Positions 40,009 through 49,198 of a stretch of DNA of 61,697 nucleotides are shown here, piece after piece. How positions within the stretch are numbered: position 1 is the stretch's first letter; each line of letters starts with the position of its first letter. The notes below the pieces were generated by a model. It ran no database searches, had not been told where the DNA came from, and saw only the letters and a program-made list of their open reading frames with translations. Position numbers and translations under genes: made by a program. The stretch is from Pseudomonadota bacterium (GTDB lineage Bacteria; Pseudomonadota; Gammaproteobacteria; Steroidobacterales; JBCBZW01): assembly GCA_039815145.1 (NCBI GenBank), contig JBCBZW010000020.1, forward strand, positions 1 through 61,697. The letters are read 5' to 3'.

Positions 40009-41289
40009 CTAGCCCTGCATCAACTCGTTGAACGGTACGGTGCGCTCGTTCACCGTAGCCGTCTCCAACAGCGTGTCGACTACCTGCTCTTCGAGCACGT
40101 AAGACTCGATGCTCCGCATTATATCGGGGTTACCCCGTGAGGCGCGGACGACCTGGTCCGCATCTGGGTACTCCGACGCCAACTCCTGCAGGCGGGCTTC
40201 CACCCGCGCGGGGTCGGCGCGCAGCTCCTTCGAGCGGATCACCTCATTCACCAACAGCCCGAGTTGCACCCGCTTCTGAGCCTGAGGCTCCAGCTTCTCT
40301 GCCTCCGGTAGCTGATCGTCAGAGAGATGGTGACGCTGCTTCATGTCTTCAAGCATGCGTTGAATTTCTTCCGACACCAGGCTCTGCGGCACCTGCACGG
40401 GATTGGCCAACGCGAGGGCGTCGAGGAGGCGCATCTTGAGATCGCCGCGGCTCTTCTTCTCCATCTCGCGGGTCATGTTCTCGCGCACGTCCTGGCGCAG
40501 GGTCTCGACGCCACCTTCGGTGATGCCGTAGGCGAGGCAGAAATCGTCATCTATCTCCGGCAGGGCCTGCTCGGCCACCTCCGTGACCTCCGCCTCGAAC
40601 TGGAGCGTCTTGCCGGCCAGTTCCTCGGCGCGGTAGTCCTCGGGGAAATCCACCGGGAAGGTGCGCTGCTCGCCCGCAGCGGCACCCGTCAGGCCCGCTT
40701 CGAAGCCGTCGAGCATCTGGCCACCGCCGAGCACGAAGCTGTGGCCCTCACCCTCGGCGCCCTCCACCGGCTCGCCGTCGAGCGTGCCCTTGAAGTTCAC
40801 GGTCAGGCGGTCGCCCTCCCCACCAGCGCGCTCCACCGTGTTCCATTCGGCGCGCTGCTCGCGAAGGTTCTGCAGCACGCGATCGATGTCTGCGTCCTCC
40901 ACCGTGGCCGTGACGCCCTCCACCGCCAGGGTCTCGAGGCCATGCAGCTCGATTTCCGGGTACACCTCGAAGGTGGCCACGTAGGCGAGGCCCTCGCCTT
41001 CGCCGTCCGGTTCGATCGTCGGGCCGCCCGCCGGGCGCAGCTGCTCCTTGGTGACCGCCTCGGCGAAGCTCGAGCGCATCAGGTCGTTCACCACCTCGGC
41101 ACGCACCTGCGATCCGTACTGCTGACGGATGACCTTCATCGGGACCTTGCCCGGACGAAAGCCCTTGATCTTGGCGTTCTTACCGTAGGATCGGAGTCGC
41201 GTCTCGATCTCCTTCTCGATGTCTTCCGCGGGCACTTCGACGCGCATACGGCGTTCGAGATCGCCCGTGCTTTCCACAGAGACCTGCAT
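40009..41289 (-). CDS. tig: Trigger factor
   Basis: Ribosome-bound chaperone and prolyl isomerase. The 426-aa protein has the ribosome-docking signature in [15 protein letters not shown] (about residues 40-54), the FKBP domain around 150-240 ([28 protein letters not shown]) and a helical C-terminal chaperone domain. GAAGGAAG lies 11 nt before the ATG. Only 40 nt separate it from tRNA-Leu, so the mRNA probably starts at the tRNA promoter or inside the tRNA gene. Confidence 0.97.
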   Translation of the reverse strand: MQVSVESTGDLERRMRVEVPAEDIEKEIETRLRSYGKNAKIKGFRPGKVPMKVIRQQYGSQVRAEVVNDLMRSSFAEAVTKEQLRPAGGPTIEPDGEGEGLAYVATFEVYPEIELHGLETLAVEGVTATVEDADIDRVLQNLREQRAEWNTVERAGGEGDRLTVNFKGTLDGEPVEGAEGEGHSFVLGGGQMLDGFEAGLTGAAAGEQRTFPVDFPEDYRAEELAGKTLQFEAEVTEVAEQALPEIDDDFCLAYGITEGGVETLRQDVRENMTREMEKKSRGDLKMRLLDALALANPVQVPQSLVSEEIQRMLEDMKQRHHLSDDQLPEAEKLEPQAQKRVQLGLLVNEVIRSKELRADPARVEARLQELASEYPDADQVVRASRGNPDIMRSIESYVLEEQVVDTLLETATVNERTVPFNELMQG

Positions 41290-41329
41290 GGGTAGTTGTG
41301 CTTCCTTCAGTGAGGTGATGGTTGGAGGA

Positions 41330-41415
<86 letters not shown>

Positions 41416-41479
41416 TTTCGGGGGGCGCGCTGGTTTGCACCGACACCCACCGCTCCGGGGACCCGGTAGCGATCCACCA

Positions 41480-41488
41480 GTGTAACAC
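41480..41488 (-). promoter_or_regulatory. Possible extended -10 promoter for tRNA-Leu/tig
   Basis: The minus strand reads TGTTACACT, a TGN-extended -10 with no good -35. The predicted start is about 60 nt before the tRNA. Weak evidence, but it is the only promoter-like element in the 110-nt gap to rraA. Confidence 0.35.
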
Positions 41489-41524
41489 GCTGCCTACCTG
41501 GGGCGGGCGACGGAACTGGTGCCG

Positions 41525-42019
41525 CTAGGCCTCGTGCAGGGCACCCTCCGCGACGACGACACCATCCTCGTCTGCGTACAGGTAGGCGCCAGGCGCGAAG
41601 GTCACGCCAGCGAAGCGGACCGGAACGTCAGCGAGGCCCTCACCACGCTTGTCGGTCTTCGCCGGACAGGTGCCGAGCGCCTTGACCCCGAGCGCCATGC
41701 CTGAGATGGCGGCGCTATCGCGGATGCACCCGTGAATGAGCACGCCCGCCCAACCGTTGGCCACCGCGTCGGCGGCCAGCATGTCGCCCAGCATGGCGCG
41801 TTGCAGGGACCCGCCGCCGTCCACCACGAGCACCCGACCCTCGCCGGGCGATTTCACCGCCTCGCGAACGCGGGAGTTGTCCTCCAGCGCCTTCACCGTG
41901 CTGATCGCACCATGAAAGCGCACGCGGCCCCCGTAGTCGCGGAAGAGCGGGAGGGCGATCTGCAGACGATCCCCGTGATCGTCGAACAGATCGGCAGTGG
42001 CGAAGTCCTGTTCGGTCAT
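41525..42019 (-). CDS. rraA: RraA-family protein (RNase E inhibitor / HMG-aldolase fold)
   Basis: A 164-aa protein of the RraA/HMG aldolase family. It has TADLFDDHGDR at the start, FHGAISTVKALEDN, VLVVDGGGSLQRAMLGD, AVANGWAGVLIHGCIRD and a C-terminal GVTFAPGAYLYADEDGVVV. Short members like this bind RNase E and slow RNA decay in E. coli; some have aldolase activity instead. GGxxxRAxxGD and Gxx.R.D-type metal residues are kept. It follows the sulfotransferase by 15 nt, so they share a transcript. Confidence 0.9.
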   Translation of the reverse strand: MTEQDFATADLFDDHGDRLQIALPLFRDYGGRVRFHGAISTVKALEDNSRVREAVKSPGEGRVLVVDGGGSLQRAMLGDMLAADAVANGWAGVLIHGCIRDSAAISGMALGVKALGTCPAKTDKRGEGLADVPVRFAGVTFAPGAYLYADEDGVVVAEGALHEA

Positions 42020-42034
42020 GATCGACGGGGCCGA

Positions 42035-43228
42035 TCAGCGGGCAAAAGCCGAGTAGTCGGCGAAGGCGTCGGCCACGGCCCGCTCGTCCAGGCCGTAGTC
42101 GGCGAGCGAGTAGGCGTGACGGCGTGACGGGTGGCTCACCCGCTCCTGGTCGAGGTAGCCCTGCATGGCCTGGCGGGCCTCATCGGAGAGCTCCAAATCT
42201 GCCGCGGCGTAGACGCGTTCGACGCAGGCCATGGGATCGTCCATCAGATCGGGGTAGTCGATATCGATGAAGCGGTCGGCGGGCGAGCGACGGCGCGCCT
42301 CGACGTTCCGCGCCAGCGCATCGCGCAGGTAGCGCAGCGCCAGCTCCCCCACCTTCATGGGGTCGACCTTGGTCATGATCGGGCCGTGGGCGGCAGCGGT
42401 CAGGCTGCAGTAGGAGGCCACGCACTTCACCGGGTCACGGTGCTGCTGCACGATCAGCGCATCGGGGAATACGGCCAGAATCGCGTCGACCGCCCACATA
42501 TGGAACGGGGTCTTCAACACCCACCGCTCACCGGGGTACCACCACTGGAGCAGGCGAAGCTGATCCGCGTAGGTGCGGTAGGCCGTCACCCACTCGTCCG
42601 CGGGGCGGGTATCCAGCCAATCGAGGTAGCCGTCGCAGGGGCCGTAGAAAATGAAGGAGTGAGACATGCAGGCCGTCTCGAGCAGGCCGAAGCACTCCTC
42701 CGGCACGTCGACCCCCGAGGGGTGAATGGTGGCCAGCTCGGGCGTGAACTTCTCCCGCGCCTCGATGTACTTGCGGGCCTGCTCGACGCGATAGTCCTGC
42801 TCGAAATAGGCCAGCTCCCCGCGATACTCAGGCTCGGCCGGCGGCGCCTGCAGGGCCTCCCACAGGCGAGGCGTGCGCGCGGTGGCGTCTCGCGCCAGGA
42901 GGCGGTGCAGGAAGGTGGTGCCGGTACGGAAGGGGGCGACCAGGAAGATCGGCTTCTCCACCCGCTCCTCGCCGATCTCGGGGAAGCGCCGCTGGAACTC
43001 CTGCAGACGAACCCGCTTGACCAGGGTCTCCAGCACCATGCGCTGGGCCCGGCGGCGGCCGATGAAGTGGAGCTGGTCGGCGGATGCCGCGAGGCCGTCG
43101 CAGAGGGCCTGGAAGGCGGGCGTGTCTAGGTAGGACGCGTCCTCCACGCCTGCCTCACGGCGGGCGGACTCGATCAATTCGGCGGGATCGAAGGGCCCCG
43201 CATCGCGCGCAAGTTCGCGTTTTGCCAT
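42035..43228 (-). CDS. PAPS-dependent sulfotransferase
   Basis: A 397-aa soluble sulfotransferase. The 5'-phosphosulfate loop is FLVAPFRTGTTFLHRLLA (about residues 95-112) and the 3'-phosphate motif is IVQQHRDPVKCVASY (about 263). WVLKTPFHMW lies between them, as in the Sulfotransfer_3-type family. The acceptor is unknown; homologous groups act on small molecules, glycans or lipids. No PAPS synthesis gene is nearby. It leads the rraA unit. Confidence 0.87.
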   Translation of the reverse strand: MAKRELARDAGPFDPAELIESARREAGVEDASYLDTPAFQALCDGLAASADQLHFIGRRRAQRMVLETLVKRVRLQEFQRRFPEIGEERVEKPIFLVAPFRTGTTFLHRLLARDATARTPRLWEALQAPPAEPEYRGELAYFEQDYRVEQARKYIEAREKFTPELATIHPSGVDVPEECFGLLETACMSHSFIFYGPCDGYLDWLDTRPADEWVTAYRTYADQLRLLQWWYPGERWVLKTPFHMWAVDAILAVFPDALIVQQHRDPVKCVASYCSLTAAAHGPIMTKVDPMKVGELALRYLRDALARNVEARRRSPADRFIDIDYPDLMDDPMACVERVYAAADLELSDEARQAMQGYLDQERVSHPSRRHAYSLADYGLDERAVADAFADYSAFAR

Positions 43229-43725
43229 TGTTCTTCTGGTTCCTAGGCGTCGACGAACCGCGGCAGTCTGCGGTAAAGATCAGCCGAACACCAGTGACTA
43301 CTTGGCCATCTCGGGGAATGCGCCGCACCTGCGACACACGGTCGCACACTCCCTCCCGTAGGGTCTGGTTTTACCGGATGGGCGCGCACTTCGCAGCGAC
43401 CTGCGCACCGTTCTTGACTCCCCCGCAGCCCGACCCTTGAAGGAGCGCCCGCTCGACGCCAGATCGTGCGCTGCGTCATAATCGTCACCCAATCCTGGTG
43501 GCCTTGCCAAGCAGTGCGGTACCGCTTTGCTTGCAAGCCACCGCGGGGACGTTAAACTTCGCCCCGCGCTAGAGATGACCCACCGCCCACGCCGGGGCTT
43601 GGGCCCATCCAGCACCCGGGGCCGTCGTCCGGCCGACAGGACCAAAGGCCGCCTCCCGACACCGACACGCGAGCTTAGAAAAGGAAGCTCAGGGCGTGGC
43701 GGTTAACCGTATTCAGAGAAAAACC
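43229..43725. other. Gene-free gap between sulfotransferase and fusA
   Basis: About 497 nt separating divergent genes. I see no convincing coding sequence or structural RNA. It should hold both promoters; CATAAT near 43479 and TTAAAC near 43552 are -10-like but lack clear -35 partners. Confidence 0.5.
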
Positions 43726-45810
43726 ATGACAGACCTCACCCGTTACCGGAACATCGGCATCTTCGCTCACGTTGACGCCGGCAAGACCACCACCACCGAG
43801 CGAATCCTCAAGCTCACCGGGAAGATCCACAAGATCGGTGAGGTGCATGACGGTGCGGCCACGACGGACTTCATGGAGCAGGAGCAGGAGCGCGGCATCA
43901 CGATTCAGTCCGCTGCCACCACCTGCTTCTGGAACGACCTTCGCCTGAACATCATCGACACCCCGGGGCACGTGGACTTCACCATCGAGGTGTACCGCTC
44001 CCTGAAGGTGCTCGACGGTGGCGTCGGCGTGTTCTGCGGCTCCGGCGGCGTGGAGCCCCAGTCCGAGACCAACTGGCGCTACGCCAACGACTCGGAAGTC
44101 TCCCGCATCATCTACGTGAACAAGCTCGACCGCGTCGGCGCCGACTTCTTCCGCGTGGTGAAGCAGGTGGAAGACGTGCTGGCCGCCAACCCGCTGGTCA
44201 TGACCCTGCCCATCGGCATCGAGGACAACTTCACGGGCGTCATCGATCTGCTCACCCGCAAGGCGTGGATCTGGGACGACTCGGGCGATCCGCTCAAGTA
44301 CGAAATCCAGGATGTGCCGGAGGACATGAAGGAGCTCGTCGAGGAGTGGCGCGAGAAGCTGGTGGAAACCGCCGTCGAAGTGGATGAAGACGTGATGGGT
44401 GCCTACCTGGAAGGCGAAGAGCCCGACCTGGACACGCTCAAGCGCTGCATCCGCCAGGGCACGATCAACCTCGACTTCTTCCCCACCTACTGTGGCTCTT
44501 CGTTCAAAAACAAGGGCGTACAGCTGGTGCTGGATGCCGTGGTGGACTACCTGCCGAGCCCGACCGAGGTGAAGCCTCAGCCGGAAGTGGACCTCGAGGG
44601 TAACGAGACGGGCGAGTTTGCCATCGTCGACCCGGAGCGCCCCTTGCGCGCCCTGGCCTTCAAGATCATGGACGACCGCTACGGCGCCCTGACCTTCACC
44701 CGAATCTACTCGGGCAAGATCTCCAAGGGCGACACGATCCTCAACACCTTCACCGGCAAGACCGAGCGCATCGGCCGCATGGTGGAGATGCACGCGGACT
44801 CGCGTGAGGACATCGACGTGGCCACGGCCGGCGACATCGTGGCCATCATCGGCATGAAGAACGTGCAGACCGGGCATACGCTGGCGGACCAGAAGAACCC
44901 CGCGACGCTCGAGCCGATGGTGTTCCCGGATCCCGTGATCTCTATCGCCGTGGCGCCTAAGGACAAGGCCGGTGCCGAGAAGATGGGTATCGCGCTTGGC
45001 AAGATGATCGCCGAGGACCCTTCCTTCCGCGTCGAGACGGACGAGGAGTCCGGTGAGACGATCATGAAGGGCATGGGCGAGCTGCACCTCGATATCAAGG
45101 TGGACATCCTCAAGCGTACGCACAGCGTGGAAGTGGTCGTGGGCAAGCCGCAGGTGGCCTACCGCGAGACCATTACCAAGGCGATCGAAGACAGCTACAC
45201 CCACAAGAAACAGACCGGTGGTTCTGGCCAGTACGGCAAGATCGACTACACGATCGAGCCGGCTGAGCAAGGCACGGGCTTCGAGTTCGCCTCCAAGGTC
45301 ACCGGCGGTAACGTGCCGAAGGAGTTCTGGCCGGCGATCGAGAAGGGCTTCGCAAACAGCCTGGATAAGGGCCCGCTCGCCGGGTACCCCATGCTCGACG
45401 TGAAGGTGACCTTACTGGACGGTAACTACCACCCGGTGGACTCCTCGGCCATCGCCTTCGAAATCGCAGCTAAGGCGGCTTACCGCACGAGCATGCCGAA
45501 GGCTGGCCCGCAACTGCTGGAGCCGATCATGAAGGTGGACGTGTTCTCGCCGGACGATCACGTGGGTGACGTCATCGGTGACCTCAACCGTCGCCGCGGC
45601 ATGATCAAGTCCCAGGAGCCCGGCCCGACCGGTGTGCGCGTGAAGGCTGACGTGCCCCTGTCGGAGATGTTCGGCTACATCGGTGACCTGCGCACCATGA
45701 CCTCCGGTCGCGGCCAGTTCTCGATGGAGTTCGCGCACTACGCACCGTGCCCGAACAACGTCGCCGAGACGATCATCGCCGAAGCCGCCGAGCGCAAGAA
45801 GGCATCCTGA
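43726..45810 (+). CDS. fusA: Elongation factor G (FusA2 type)
   Basis: Translocase GTPase of translation. The protein is about 694 aa. It starts [28 protein letters not shown] (G1, shown as two adjoining blocks), has the G2/G3 region [11 protein letters not shown] and [10 protein letters not shown]4 VNKLD, and ends with domains IV-V ([30 protein letters not shown]). [28 protein letters not shown] matches the FusA2 paralogues of marine Gammaproteobacteria, so a second EF-G gene should exist in the str operon elsewhere. An upstream in-frame GTG at 43696 is possible. It is not next to rpsL/rpsG/tufA. Confidence 0.94.
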   Translation: MTDLTRYRNIGIFAHVDAGKTTTTERILKLTGKIHKIGEVHDGAATTDFMEQEQERGITIQSAATTCFWNDLRLNIIDTPGHVDFTIEVYRSLKVLDGGVGVFCGSGGVEPQSETNWRYANDSEVSRIIYVNKLDRVGADFFRVVKQVEDVLAANPLVMTLPIGIEDNFTGVIDLLTRKAWIWDDSGDPLKYEIQDVPEDMKELVEEWREKLVETAVEVDEDVMGAYLEGEEPDLDTLKRCIRQGTINLDFFPTYCGSSFKNKGVQLVLDAVVDYLPSPTEVKPQPEVDLEGNETGEFAIVDPERPLRALAFKIMDDRYGALTFTRIYSGKISKGDTILNTFTGKTERIGRMVEMHADSREDIDVATAGDIVAIIGMKNVQTGHTLADQKNPATLEPMVFPDPVISIAVAPKDKAGAEKMGIALGKMIAEDPSFRVETDEESGETIMKGMGELHLDIKVDILKRTHSVEVVVGKPQVAYRETITKAIEDSYTHKKQTGGSGQYGKIDYTIEPAEQGTGFEFASKVTGGNVPKEFWPAIEKGFANSLDKGPLAGYPMLDVKVTLLDGNYHPVDSSAIAFEIAAKAAYRTSMPKAGPQLLEPIMKVDVFSPDDHVGDVIGDLNRRRGMIKSQEPGPTGVRVKADVPLSEMFGYIGDLRTMTSGRGQFSMEFAHYAPCPNNVAETIIAEAAERKKAS

Positions 45811-45840
45811 GCCTCACGGGTCTGACCGGCGCCCGCCGGC

Positions 45841-46416
45841 ATGCTCGGTAAGCTCGTGCTGGGCCCTCTTCTGGGCCTGGTACTGTCGATAGCCCTCGGC
45901 GCCGCCCTCATCGCGGGCGGCGCCGAGGTGCAACTCTCCCTCCCCGGCACCTCCATCCCGCAAACGCTGCAGACCTTGGCAGTGTTGGTCGTCGGGGGCC
46001 TTTTCGGGCCCTTCGCCGGCGTATTCGCAGTGCTGGCGTACCTGGGCCTCGGCGTAGCAGGAGTACCCGTGTTCGCTGACGACGGCGTCGGCTGGGCACG
46101 ACTCACTGGCCCCACCGCCGGTTACCTGTGGGGATTCATTGCCGGTGCTGGCCTGATGGGCTTCTGGCCCGCCCGACGATCCCTCAAAGGCCTCCCCACC
46201 CTCGTGGTAGGCGCCCTCCTGGCACACGCAATAATTTTGGCCGGAGGGTGGTGGCAGCTCTCGAATACGATAGGCTATGTCAACGCCTTCGAGAGAGGCG
46301 TCGAACCCTTCTTGATCGGCGCCCTGGCGAAATCCGCGGCTGCTGCCCTGCTGCTCTGGGGCTGGCGTCAGATCCGTACGCGACTTCGGGTGCCGAGCTT
46401 CCTACTACCCACATAG
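45841..46416 (+). CDS. bioY: BioY biotin transporter
   Basis: Membrane S component for biotin uptake. The 191-aa protein has about six hydrophobic helices, the signature LTGPTAGYLWGFIAGAGLMG, and the early SLPGTSIPQTLQTLAVLVVG block that contacts biotin in the family. No bioM/bioN energising genes are adjacent, so it is a solitary BioY, which in other bacteria can act alone or share a distant ECF module. It lies 30 nt after fusA and may be on the same transcript. Confidence 0.92.
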   Translation: MLGKLVLGPLLGLVLSIALGAALIAGGAEVQLSLPGTSIPQTLQTLAVLVVGGLFGPFAGVFAVLAYLGLGVAGVPVFADDGVGWARLTGPTAGYLWGFIAGAGLMGFWPARRSLKGLPTLVVGALLAHAIILAGGWWQLSNTIGYVNAFERGVEPFLIGALAKSAAAALLLWGWRQIRTRLRVPSFLLPT

Positions 46417-46425
46417 CGATTCACT

Positions 46426-48168
46426 ATGGCTGACGTACATCATCGCCCCGCCACCCTTGGATCGATGATGTTGTTGATCTGCCTCACGCTACCCTTCACC
46501 GTTCGGGGCCAACCCTCAGCCACATACGCACACCCCTCGCGACTAGATACTCTGAGAGCGTACATCGCACGCGAATTGCCAAAGGGCTATTCGGTGAGCG
46601 CATCGACCAGCTGCCAGGCGCTGATCAATCCCAGAGGGCGAAGCAAATTCCAAAAGTGCGGGGTCTACCCTGGCAGCAACCTCGGCGTCGGGCAGCTCGT
46701 AAGTGCCACCCAGCGAGCGATCAAGAGCACTCGCTTCGAACCGACTTCGATCGGCAATGTGCGAACCTGGAGCGTTGTCAGCCTACACATTGAGCACAGC
46801 TGCGCCACGTCGTCCGACTGCACCGTCACCGTGATAGACGGGCTGTATCGCAACCAAGACCATTTGTTCACAGCGCACACCACGGCTCAGGAGATCACAC
46901 AGGACGGGCAAACCTGGGTGGATCGTCTCCTCGACGGTCCCGCATGCGCCAAAGGCACCTCGACCCATTCCTACTGCACGGAGAACACCCTCTTCGCTCT
47001 GACACCCATCGCGCACATCGATCATCGTGGCACGGTGCAGGAAGTCGGGCTCTCCAGAGGGTCGCATCAGCGCCTGCCCTCGGCGATGCACGAGGCCGTA
47101 GCACAGGCCGTAATGTCGACGAGGTTCCTGCCAGCTCATGATGCCGTTGGGGAGCGCATCGCTAGCGTGTTGCCCCTACTGTCAATGATCGGCAGCACGG
47201 AAGCACCGTCTGGCCCCCTCTGCATGACACCTCCCCTCACGGGGTCTCGCTTACCTGATCTGGATTGTCAGATACCGCAGTCGGGCGAAGATGGACGCGC
47301 GATCACACAACAGCGCGTTAGTTGGATACGCCTACCCGAACAGAATTCTGAGGCTGACGATCCGCGGCCGCCACCTGAAGAAAACGAAACGTCCTGGAGC
47401 GTCTGTTCCGCGCTTCGACACTCGGTCGCCATGGAGGCGAACTGCGGGATACCCGCCCTGCCGTCCCATGGCGCCGAGACATATCTCTACACGATGCAGG
47501 CACCTCTCGGCATCAAGGCGCCGAGCTACATGAAGCTCTATTGCGTGCTGTCGGTTGGAGACACCGGCCGAGTGAACGGTAGAGAGTGCTGGGAGGGTAC
47601 GCTTTCGACGACGAACGGCGAGCTCGGCCCGAACCGAAGTCTCTTTTGGCGACTGAGCCGTAAGCTTGATGCTATGCAGTTCTCACCAGCTCAGGTCGGT
47701 CGAAAGCACAAGTCCGTAGTTGTTCAAGTACAGCTTGCCGCCGAGTGCGATGGCGATTTTGAGCCCTGCAAACTCAAGATGTGGCTCCATCATGGGCCAA
47801 CCGAGACCGAGTTCGCGGACGAGTATCTGGCGCCGCAAGGGGTCTTCAGTGCTACCGGCGAGAGTTGGATAAAAAGGGCCATGAGCGAGGTGATGTGCGT
47901 AGCAAGGACCGGCAAGCGCTCGAATTGCACCGAGTTCGATGAGCTCCGATCACTCAAGGCGACGGTCGATGCAAAGGGTAAGGTGAGTACGCTGAGCATC
48001 GCTACCGGAACCGCGACGTTTCCCCTGAGCGAAGCCGTGTCCGACAGCATGGTATTTTTGCCCGCTCAAATTGGGGGGCGTACAGTCGCCTCGAAGACTA
48101 CCTACCTCGTGTCAGTCACGCCGCAGGAAGATGCGCAGCAGTCCTCGCAGAGCAGGGAGTCTCAGTAG
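46426..48168 (+). CDS. Secreted Cys-containing protein with four TonB-C-like units (unknown)
   Basis: I do not recognise this 580-aa protein as a whole. It has a signal peptide (SMMLLICLTLPFTVRG) and then four divergent copies of a unit ending in an FxPAxxGxxxVxSxVxLxV pattern: AIKSTRFEPTSIGNVRTWSV, AVMSTRFLPAHDAVGERIAS, KLDAMQFSPAQVGRKHKSVV and SDSMVFLPAQIGGRTVASKT. This looks like the C-terminal domain of TonB-type energy transducers. Cysteines occur in pairs (SSDCTV, DGDFEPCKL), suggesting disulfides. No ribosome site is clear; the Met pair at codons 14-15 is an alternative start. The gene is visibly less GC-rich than its neighbours. Its end overlaps the convergent gene by 7 nt. Confidence 0.75.
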   Translation: MADVHHRPATLGSMMLLICLTLPFTVRGQPSATYAHPSRLDTLRAYIARELPKGYSVSASTSCQALINPRGRSKFQKCGVYPGSNLGVGQLVSATQRAIKSTRFEPTSIGNVRTWSVVSLHIEHSCATSSDCTVTVIDGLYRNQDHLFTAHTTAQEITQDGQTWVDRLLDGPACAKGTSTHSYCTENTLFALTPIAHIDHRGTVQEVGLSRGSHQRLPSAMHEAVAQAVMSTRFLPAHDAVGERIASVLPLLSMIGSTEAPSGPLCMTPPLTGSRLPDLDCQIPQSGEDGRAITQQRVSWIRLPEQNSEADDPRPPPEENETSWSVCSALRHSVAMEANCGIPALPSHGAETYLYTMQAPLGIKAPSYMKLYCVLSVGDTGRVNGRECWEGTLSTTNGELGPNRSLFWRLSRKLDAMQFSPAQVGRKHKSVVVQVQLAAECDGDFEPCKLKMWLHHGPTETEFADEYLAPQGVFSATGESWIKRAMSEVMCVARTGKRSNCTEFDELRSLKATVDAKGKVSTLSIATGTATFPLSEAVSDSMVFLPAQIGGRTVASKTTYLVSVTPQEDAQQSSQSRESQ

Positions 48169-49190
48169 TTGCGAACGGTGACGTATACCATCGTCTGGTT
48201 CAGCAACTGGTAGGCGATCTCGCCGAAAGTCATGGGGCCGGTGATCTCGCCGGTGCGCTTGCCCTCGAGTTCCGAGTAGAGGAAGTTGAGGATGCAATTG
48301 CACGAGAACACCGCATCGCCCTCGAGTTCGGGAACGGCCGCGGTGAAGTCCTCCACGTAGTTGTGCAGCGGTGAGGCGATGCGGTACTTCACCCCGGCAA
48401 ACACGGGGGCGTACAGCTGCACCGTGCGGTCAGTGTCGTTCAGCTCCTGGAAGGACACGTTGATCATCGCGCCCGAGTAGTCCGCGACCAGCGGGTAGCG
48501 GGTGTCGATCTCGTGCTCCTTCATGTAGTCGTAGAAGTTGCACTGCACGCCGTTGACCAGGCAGTCCTTGACGGCAAAGCCGGTCTCCTTGAATTCGAAC
48601 TCATCGCCATCGCCCTGGCGCAAGGTATTGACGATACCCACCTCCGCGTAGCGCCCCGCCGGCAGGGTGATATGCATCACCACCGCCTGGTCGTAGGACT
48701 GGCTGCCGAGTACGCCGTTAAAGACGCTCGGGCGCACGCTGCCCAGATCGTCCAGGTGCACGCCGGTGATCCAGCCCACGACGGGCTTCAAGAACATGTC
48801 CTCGAAGTCCGGCGCTTCGCGGGCATAGCGCAGGTGGGTCTCGGAGCTGGCGGGAATGAGCAGGACCGTCAGGCCAGACTCCGGCGAGTCGGCCGCCACC
48901 CGATCGATATTCGCACCGTCGTAGAAGCGGATCTGAATCGACTCGGCGATCGCCGGGTCAAGCTCGCGAACATACAGACGGTCGCGGGAGATGTTGCCCC
49001 CCTCGCGCGTCATGAAATAGGGGATCGAGCCTCCGATCCATCGCCCCTTCGGCAGGGCGGCGAGCAGGTTCTCATCGCCGGCGAGCCAGAGGATCCGCCC
49101 CTCGTTGATCGCGGCGGAGACTTCCTCCACGGTGGCGAGACGGGAATCGATTTCGCTCACGGGCGACGCGGTGCGCTGTGCTGGGTCCAT
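48162..49190 (-). CDS. DUF6976-like conserved protein (unknown function)
   Basis: A 342-aa soluble-looking protein without a signal peptide. It has a first part with EVSAAINEGRILWLAGDENLLAALPKG and GGSIPYFMTREGG, a middle IPASSETHLRYAREAPDFE and GWITGVHLDDLGS, and a Cys-rich end (DAVFSCNCILNFLYSELEGK). This resembles the uncharacterised DUF6976 proteins; I recall no biochemistry. The ATG at 49190 has GAGGAG upstream and starts 8 nt after the transposase-derived gene, so the two form an operon. Its 3' end overlaps the convergent secreted-protein gene. Confidence 0.7.
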   Translation of the reverse strand: MDPAQRTASPVSEIDSRLATVEEVSAAINEGRILWLAGDENLLAALPKGRWIGGSIPYFMTREGGNISRDRLYVRELDPAIAESIQIRFYDGANIDRVAADSPESGLTVLLIPASSETHLRYAREAPDFEDMFLKPVVGWITGVHLDDLGSVRPSVFNGVLGSQSYDQAVVMHITLPAGRYAEVGIVNTLRQGDGDEFEFKETGFAVKDCLVNGVQCNFYDYMKEHEIDTRYPLVADYSGAMINVSFQELNDTDRTVQLYAPVFAGVKYRIASPLHNYVEDFTAAVPELEGDAVFSCNCILNFLYSELEGKRTGEITGPMTFGEIAYQLLNQTMVYVTVRNY

Positions 49191-49198
49191 GCTACTCC

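Noticed and set aside
43675-45270. 531-codon minus-strand frame antisense to fusA
   Set aside because: It mirrors fusA codons and has no recognisable domain.
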